Source: a virus. Taken from it: a stretch of DNA of 25,266 nucleotides. Under the pieces are notes generated by a model. That model ran no database searches and had not been told where the DNA came from. It saw nothing but the letters and a program-made list of their open reading frames with translations. A program made the translations under genes and the position numbers. The stretch is taken from positions 1-25,266 of the IMG/VR virus record IMGVR_UViG_3300037963_003835; one strand, 5' to 3'. Of the stretch, positions 20,761 to 25,266 are shown in pieces (position 1 is the stretch's first letter; the number at the start of each line of letters is the position of its first letter).

Positions 20761-21434
20761 TGGCTAAGAACTATGGAAAGAACGCTTTAAATGCTTTGAA
20801 CTTCTCAATATGTGATATTGAACCTCTAACAAAAAGTCAGTTATTGGCTTTTGACTCTGAAAAACATATGATACTGCATGGATGTGCAGGCACAGGAAAA
20901 ACTTTTATCTCTTTTTATATTGCCTTTGACGATATAATAAAAGGACTTTACTCTAATATATTAGTTATAAGAAGTGCAGTTCCTACTAGAGATATAGGGT
21001 ATCTTCCAGGAAACGAAGAAGAAAAAACTAGAATATATGAGGAACCTTATAAAGATATAACTAAAGAGTTATTTCAAAGAGGAGATGCGTATAAGACTTT
21101 AAGAGAGAAAGGTTTAATTGACTTTATGACAACCTCATACATACGAGGATTAACTTTTAATAACTCTGTAATAATAGTCGATGAGTGTCAGAATATGAGC
21201 TTTCATGAATTAGATAGTATTATTACTAGGGTAGGGCATAATTGTAGAATTATATTCTGTGGAGATTTCTTCCAGTCTGATCTCAAACAAAATGGACTAA
21301 AAAGTTTTCTACAGATAACAAAAGCTATGAACGAATTTGACTTTATAGAGTTTGGAATATCAGATATAGTTAGAAGTGATTTTGTTAAAAATTATCTAAC
21401 TTGTAAGCATAGCATAGAAGGTCTTAGTCCGTGA
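20760..21434 (+). CDS. PhoH-like ATPase
   Basis: 224 residues. Walker A is HGCAGTGKTFIS (40-51), the Walker B strand is SVIIVDECQNMS, and IIFCGDFFQSDL is the third motif near the sensor region. Together they match the PhoH family, with RSAVPTRDIGYLPG as the conserved stretch after motif I. PhoH proteins are RNA helicase-like ATPases, common in marine and T5-like phages; the role in phage infection is unsettled. It starts by TAATG and its stop overlaps the next GTG (GTGA). The size fits phage members. Confidence 0.85.
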   Translation: MAKNYGKNALNALNFSICDIEPLTKSQLLAFDSEKHMILHGCAGTGKTFISFYIAFDDIIKGLYSNILVIRSAVPTRDIGYLPGNEEEKTRIYEEPYKDITKELFQRGDAYKTLREKGLIDFMTTSYIRGLTFNNSVIIVDECQNMSFHELDSIITRVGHNCRIIFCGDFFQSDLKQNGLKSFLQITKAMNEFDFIEFGISDIVRSDFVKNYLTCKHSIEGLSP

Positions 21435-21592
21435 AAAAGATTTGGACTATATGGAAGTATACCATAGGCTCATTTTCAGACGAAAAAACTGCTGATTATG
21501 ATGATATAGTAGCCGTACTAAGAACTACTATAGTAATAGTTAATTTTGTAACTTGTTTCTTTATTATGGGGAATATAATACATAACTGGTAA
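21431..21592 (+). CDS. single-span membrane protein, 53 aa
   Basis: 53 codons from GTG 21431 (GTGA overlap) to TAA 21590-21592 (TAATG overlap with the helicase). The N-terminus is soluble and amphipathic (MKKIWTIWKYTIGSF), followed by an acidic SDEKTADYDD segment and a membrane helix (TTIVIVNFVTCFFIMGNII, about 32-50). The ribosome binding region (AAGG) is weak. Complete coupling on both sides is the evidence. No function is readable. Confidence 0.55.
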   Translation: MKKIWTIWKYTIGSFSDEKTADYDDIVAVLRTTIVIVNFVTCFFIMGNIIHNW

Positions 21593-22881
21593 TGAAAGCA
21601 GTAATATCTAACAGAATATACATGGACTGTGATGCGTTCATGGAGCAGAAACTTGATGAGGAACTAACTTATACTATTCCTTCATACAAGAAAAATGCTG
21701 CACCTCAGATTATCAAAAATATGAGAAAGATAAATAGTAGTGTAGTATCTATTCCGGTTGGAAGAACTGACTTGATACCAAGTAACTATGAAATAAAAGA
21801 TAAGAGAGTTTATTCTTCTGCTTACTTTCCAGAGTTTAGATTCTCGTTAAGAGAAAGCCAGCAGGAAGTGCACGATCAACTAAATGATAATGCAATAATA
21901 AATGCTTGGGTATCTTGGGGCAAAACATTTACAGCTCTTGCAATAGCTAAAAAATTGCAACAAAAAACACTAATAATTACTCATACCATTGCTCTTAGAA
22001 ATCAATGGGAAGAGGAAGTTCAAAAGGTGTTCGGGGTCGAAGCGGGTATAGTCGGCTCAGGAAAATTTAATATTGATAGCTTTGTGACAGTCGGAAACAC
22101 TCAAACACTATATCGCAACATAGAACAACTTGCGAAACAGTTTGGAACAGTGATCGTGGACGAAATGCACCACCTTCCTGCTAAAAGTTTTAATGCTCTT
22201 GTGGACAGTAACTATGCTCGATACAAGATTGGACTGTCAGGAACTGTTGAACGAAAAGACGGAAAACACGTTATATTTAGAGATTTCTTTGGCGATAAAA
22301 AATTTACGCCACCAAGAGAAAACTATATAGAACCTACTGTTGATGTTATTCGTTCAGATATTAGATTCATGGATGGAGCGCACGTACCGTGGGCAATACG
22401 AGTAAATGATCTGGTACAGCAAGAAGAGTATGGACAACTTGTATCCATGCTAACTGCTGTATACCATAAAAAAGGTCACAAAATACTCGTACTGAGTGAT
22501 AGAGTAAACTTTCTGAAAAGGTGTGCACAAACACTCGGACAAAAGTGCGTAACTATAACTGGAGAAGATCCGCTAGAAGTTAGACAGAAAAAGATAGAGT
22601 CTGTAGTATCTGGAGAAAATACAATAATCTTTGGAACTCAGGCAATCTTTTCAGAGGGTGTTAGCATAAATCCTCTAAGCTGTCTTATACTTGCTACTCC
22701 AGTTAACAACGAACCATTGCTCACGCAATTAATAGGTCGGGTAGTTCGTCACTCACCCGGTAAACTGAAACCTGTGATAGTGGATATAAATTTGAAAGGG
22801 AAAACAGGAGCTAGACAAGCCAATTTAAGGCTTGGACATTATCTTAAAGAAAGCTACCAAGTACAATTTATAGATATGTGA
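21592..22881 (+). CDS. SF2 helicase (UvsW/T5 D10-like)
   Basis: 429 residues. The N-terminal 85 residues have no known domain. Motif I is degenerate: WVSWGKTFTAL (106-116) in place of the usual TGSGKT. Motif Ia/Ib are in TLIITHTIALRNQW, motif II is DEMH (190-193), motif III is GLSGT (about 214-218), and motif VI is QLIGRVVRHSPG. Downstream, the C-terminal RecA-like half contains KILVLSDRVNF and IIFGTQAIFSEGVS. UvsW-type helicases remodel recombination and replication forks. The order polymerase, helicase, SbcD/SbcC parallels T5 D9, D10, D12/D13. It starts by TAATG overlap and ends just before promoter P5. Confidence 0.88.
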   Translation: MKAVISNRIYMDCDAFMEQKLDEELTYTIPSYKKNAAPQIIKNMRKINSSVVSIPVGRTDLIPSNYEIKDKRVYSSAYFPEFRFSLRESQQEVHDQLNDNAIINAWVSWGKTFTALAIAKKLQQKTLIITHTIALRNQWEEEVQKVFGVEAGIVGSGKFNIDSFVTVGNTQTLYRNIEQLAKQFGTVIVDEMHHLPAKSFNALVDSNYARYKIGLSGTVERKDGKHVIFRDFFGDKKFTPPRENYIEPTVDVIRSDIRFMDGAHVPWAIRVNDLVQQEEYGQLVSMLTAVYHKKGHKILVLSDRVNFLKRCAQTLGQKCVTITGEDPLEVRQKKIESVVSGENTIIFGTQAIFSEGVSINPLSCLILATPVNNEPLLTQLIGRVVRHSPGKLKPVIVDINLKGKTGARQANLRLGHYLKESYQVQFIDM

Positions 22882-22891
22882 AAAATAATTC

Positions 22892-22920
22892 TTGACTTTT
22901 CAACTCATTTACTTTATAAT
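22892..22920 (+). promoter_or_regulatory. sigma-70 promoter P5
   Basis: TTGACT at 22892-22897 and TATAAT at 22915-22920 with a 17-base spacer. A second TATAAT-like repeat follows at 22922-22927. The start would be near 22926-22928, only about five bases before the GTG at 22932. It shares ATAATTCTTGACTTTT with P3. Confidence 0.86.
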
Positions 22921-22931
22921 ATATAATATTC

Positions 22932-23327
22932 GTGGAAAATTTAATTTTATATAATTGGCCTAAAATAGTGTCAAACTCAAATGGCAGAGTATCCAAGATG
23001 TTGGAGATTCTGTCACACTTAACTTTTAGATTACTCCCCGAAAACGAAGAAGACTTTAGATACCAAATATCTCAACAGGATTGGTCTGGAGATAGTTTTC
23101 TATTGAATCCTTCAAAAATATTTATACATAGGCATCAGTTCAAACACCAAGAGATCGCTGAGTATGTGGCACTTGCATCTCTTAGGTCTTATGCTGAATA
23201 TAAAGCCACACGAAAAACAACTTTAAATCTAATCGAGTGTCCTGTAGAGCAGGTCCAGATAAAAGATAACAGGCTACTATCCTTCTGGAATAATGAAATT
23301 TATTTCTGTTGGGAAGAAGTCCACTAG
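22932..23327 (+). CDS. conserved hypothetical protein, possibly leaderless
   Basis: 131 residues from GTG 22932. No ribosome binding site precedes it, and the P5 transcript would start only a few bases upstream, so the mRNA may be leaderless. In-frame GTG 22968 or ATG 22998 are alternatives. The sequence includes ISQQDWSGDSFLLNP, RHQFKHQEIAEYVALASLRSYAEYK and a Trp-rich end (LLSFWNNEIYFCWEEVH). I have a memory of related proteins in phages with unknown function. It lies between the helicase and the single-strand binding gene, near the T5 D11 position. No domain is recognised. Confidence 0.62.
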   Translation: MENLILYNWPKIVSNSNGRVSKMLEILSHLTFRLLPENEEDFRYQISQQDWSGDSFLLNPSKIFIHRHQFKHQEIAEYVALASLRSYAEYKATRKTTLNLIECPVEQVQIKDNRLLSFWNNEIYFCWEEVH

Positions 23328-23336
23328 GAGAAAATA

Positions 23337-23975
23337 ATGGGAATTAAGTTCGGAGCAGCCAAGGGACAGGCTAAAAAGTCCAATATAGAGCAGTATACTT
23401 ACAAAAACGGAGACAATGTTGTCCGTATGACTGGCGATTTATTGCCACGGTATGTTTACTGGGTTACAGGCGAAAACAACAAAAACCTGCCTGTAGAGTG
23501 CCTTAGCTTTGACAGAGAAGCTGAAGCATTTCTCAACAAGGAAAAGGACTGGGTAAGAGAGTACTTCCCCGATCTAAAATGCGGATGGTCATACTGCATT
23601 TCTTGCATAGACCCAAGCGACGGAAAGGTAAAAGTTTTGAATCTCAAAAAGAAGTTAATGGAGCAAATTTTAGTTGCTGCAGAAGACTTGGGCGATCCTA
23701 CAGACAATGAAACTGGTTGGGATGTTCACTTCAAAAGAGTTAAGACTGGCCCCTTGGCTTACAATGTAGAATACCAACTACAAGCACTAAAGTGCAAGCC
23801 TCGTGCACTGACTGTTGAAGAAGCAGCAGCAGTAAGCGCAGCTACCCCTATCGATGAGTTACTTCCTCGTCCAACTCCAGACGCTCAAAAAGAGTTACTG
23901 GAAAGAATAGTAGGAGCGTCCAGCTCTGAAAATACTGATGACGAAGTTCTTGAAGAAGAATTCGACGTAGCGTAA
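23337..23975 (+). CDS. single-strand DNA-binding protein, gp32-like
   Basis: 212 residues. The basic start (KFGAAKGQAKKSNIEQY) is followed by a core with WSYCISCIDPSDGKVKVLNL and LGDPTDNETGWDVHFKR (118-134), text typical of phage gp32-type cores where DPT-x-x-ETG-x-D is conserved. The C-terminus is acidic (ENTDDEVLEEEFDVA), as in proteins that use the tail to recruit partners. It should coat single-stranded DNA and interact with polymerase and recombination proteins. Codons are less AT-rich than in neighbours, fitting high expression. AGGAG precedes ATG. A strong terminator follows. It lies beside SbcD/SbcC-like genes. Confidence 0.78.
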   Translation: MGIKFGAAKGQAKKSNIEQYTYKNGDNVVRMTGDLLPRYVYWVTGENNKNLPVECLSFDREAEAFLNKEKDWVREYFPDLKCGWSYCISCIDPSDGKVKVLNLKKKLMEQILVAAEDLGDPTDNETGWDVHFKRVKTGPLAYNVEYQLQALKCKPRALTVEEAAAVSAATPIDELLPRPTPDAQKELLERIVGASSSENTDDEVLEEEFDVA

Positions 23976-23990
23976 CACCTCAATATCTGG

Positions 23991-24020
23991 GAGGAGCTTC
24001 GGCTCCTCTTGGATTTTTTT
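23991..24020 (+). terminator. rho-independent terminator after the single-strand binding gene
   Basis: The stem GAGGAGC (23991-23997) pairs with GCTCCTC (24002-24008) around a TTCG loop, very stable, followed by TTGGATTTTTTT to 24020. This is a canonical intrinsic terminator. It would end the P5 transcript or lower expression of the recombination genes relative to the binding protein. Confidence 0.9.
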
Positions 24021-24042
24021 AACTTAAATTCAGGAGTAATAT

Positions 24043-24990
24043 GTGAATATACTTTTTTCCGCTGACTGGCATCTGAAGTTAGGAGCGAAAAATATACCTA
24101 ATGAGTGGGCAAAAAATAGATATTTAGAATTTTTTGACAGACTGCATGAACTAGAGAAAGAAGTATCCTTACATATTATTGGTGGTGATATTTTCGATAG
24201 AGTACCTAACTTAGAAGAGTTAGAACTTTATTTTGAGTTTGTAAGAAATGCAAAGATAGAAACAATAATATTTGACGGTAATCATGAAGCTACTAGGAAG
24301 AATAAAACTTTTCTTAGTTCTCTAAAATCAGTAACAGAAACTCTCAATCCTATGGTAAAGATCATAGATGACATCTATCAGGATGAGCGGGGTTTCAGTA
24401 TACTGCCCTACTGTCATTTGCATAGAAAAGGTGCTATAGAGGAGTTAAATCAAGACTTACCTCTATTTACTCATGTAAGAGGAGAGATTCCTCCTCATGT
24501 TACACCGGAAGTAGACCTAGAAAGGTTTGACAGATTTCCTGTTGTTTTTGCAGGAGACTTACACGCTCAAGAAAATTCACAAAGAAATATTGTGTATCCT
24601 GGCAGTCCTATGACTACCAGTTTTCACAGATCAAAAGTAAATACGGGAGTTCTGGTAATTTTAGATGACTGGGAGTGGGCGTTCCAATACTTACCCTTAC
24701 CACAACTGCTAAGAAAAACTGTTACAGATGAAGAAGAAATGATTCCTGGCACTTACGATCATGTGATATATGAAATACAAGGCGATTTGAGTGACTTAGC
24801 TCAAGTAAAAGATAATGAACTGCTCGATAAAAAAGTTGTAAAACGAAGTTCAGAAGCTACTTTGTTGCTGTCAAAAGAAATGACAGTAGCAGAAGAATTA
24901 TTTGAGTATCTAACTTACGTCTTGGAAATATCTGAAGAAAAAATACCTGCAATTATAGGAACATTTAATGATTACGCTAAAAACGCTTAG
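24043..24990 (+). CDS. SbcD/gp47-like nuclease subunit (T5 D12-like)
   Basis: 315 residues. The metallophosphoesterase motifs are SADWHL (6-11), GGDIFDR (47-53), GNHE (79-82), a His in FTHVRGE, and AGDLHAQ as the last motif with Asp and His. These bind two metals for 3'-5' exonuclease and endonuclease activity. It should pair with the ATPase at 24968 as an SbcCD complex. It starts with GTG 24043 after AGGAG, downstream of the terminator. Its length is close to phage gp47. No promoter is seen between the terminator and the gene, so it depends on readthrough or an unseen promoter. Confidence 0.9.
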   Translation: MNILFSADWHLKLGAKNIPNEWAKNRYLEFFDRLHELEKEVSLHIIGGDIFDRVPNLEELELYFEFVRNAKIETIIFDGNHEATRKNKTFLSSLKSVTETLNPMVKIIDDIYQDERGFSILPYCHLHRKGAIEELNQDLPLFTHVRGEIPPHVTPEVDLERFDRFPVVFAGDLHAQENSQRNIVYPGSPMTTSFHRSKVNTGVLVILDDWEWAFQYLPLPQLLRKTVTDEEEMIPGTYDHVIYEIQGDLSDLAQVKDNELLDKKVVKRSSEATLLLSKEMTVAEELFEYLTYVLEISEEKIPAIIGTFNDYAKNA

Positions 24991-25266
24991 ATGGGATAAC
25001 TGTTTTTCTTACGGTGAAAATAATCAAGTAGACTTATCTGATAACAAACTTACTCAGATAATTGGTATAAATGGTGTAGGCAAGTCTTCTATACCACTTA
25101 TTCTTGAAGAAATATTATTTAACAAAAACTCCAAAGGAGTTAAAAAAGCAGACATTGCAAATAGAAATGTAGGAAAAGGCTACACTATATTTTTGTCGTT
25201 TGAAAAAGACGGAGAAGAGTACGAGATTCACTTAGATAGAAAAAATAATCTAAAGCTAAAATTACT
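24968..25266 (+). CDS. SbcC/gp46-like ATPase subunit, N-terminus only (T5 D13-like)
   Basis: The first 99 codons are visible; the frame is open to the window end. A Walker A motif GINGVGKSS (33-41) sits after an N-terminal strand (MITLKTLRWDNCFSYG), the layout of Rad50/SbcC family ATPases. The rest would have a long coiled coil and the Walker B half. It should use ATP to control the SbcD-like nuclease. It starts at ATG 24968, overlapping the previous gene by 23 bases, and is coupled to it. Truncated by the window edge, not broken. Confidence 0.88.
   Translation, partial: MITLKTLRWDNCFSYGENNQVDLSDNKLTQIIGINGVGKSSIPLILEEILFNKNSKGVKKADIANRNVGKGYTIFLSFEKDGEEYEIHLDRKNNLKLKL

Noticed and set aside
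1-25266. CRISPR array, insertion sequence, integrase or attachment site
   Set aside because: No regularly spaced direct repeats, no transposase or integrase motifs and no tRNA-associated att site were seen; the only repeated text is the promoter core.

Overview
The window is a stretch of a tailed double-stranded DNA phage genome. Every convincing gene is on the + strand. Genes abut or overlap, mostly by ATGA or TAATG, the DNA is AT-rich, and the right half is a phage replication module. No integrase, transposase, tRNA or CRISPR array is visible. Consensus sigma-70 promoters, a lipobox protein and a heptosyltransferase-like gene fit a Gram-negative host. Split NAD-dependent ligase (LigA-like and LigB-like ORFs), DnaB-type helicase, CHC2/Toprim primase, family A polymerase, SF2 helicase and an SbcD/SbcC pair occur in an order that, from memory, resembles the early region of phage T5 (D5, helicase, primase, D9, D10, D12, D13). 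I read it as a distant T5-like phage, possibly marine, carrying cargo that T5 lacks.

Positions 1-8861 hold a glycan cassette, apparently one operon. It has a DUF115/MptE-like protein, three GT-A glycosyltransferases with DxD motifs, two GT-B capsule-type (KpsC/KpsS-like) proteins, a GT9 heptosyltransferase-like protein, an FkbM methyltransferase, a eukaryotic-type phosphomannomutase, a small HAD phosphatase, a sugar-type cupin and a cytidylyltransferase-like nucleotidyltransferase. A phosphomannose isomerase-type cupin lies apart at 16250, inside the replication module. Isomerase plus mutase would give fructose-6-P to mannose-6-P to mannose-1-P. The product may decorate the virion or alter the host surface; the sequence does not decide which.

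Positions 8858-11613 are a transition zone that starts at a perfect promoter. It holds a conserved protein of unknown function, a zinc ribbon, DNA-binding helix-turn-helix proteins, a membrane protein, an intergenic double hairpin and a PC4-like protein. Positions 11617-14793 hold the split ligase, with a GIY-YIG-type nuclease gene and a second promoter between its halves, followed by a four-repeat DNA-binding protein. Positions 14794-22881 hold helicase, isomerase, primase, polymerase, PhoH-like ATPase and SF2 helicase, with small membrane proteins between. Positions 22892-25266 hold a new promoter, an unknown gene, a gp32-like single-strand binding protein closed by a strong terminator, and the SbcD/SbcC pair, the latter cut by the window end.

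Five promoters of the form TTGAC(A/T), 17 bases, TATAAT divide the right two thirds into transcription units. At least eight genes shorter than 60 codons are supported by start/stop overlaps and ribosome binding sites. The most unusual points are the mannose/glycan pathway, the ligase interrupted around a nuclease gene, the repeat-built DNA-binding protein with a one-repeat relative, and a cryptic or frameshifted reading frame just before the helicase.
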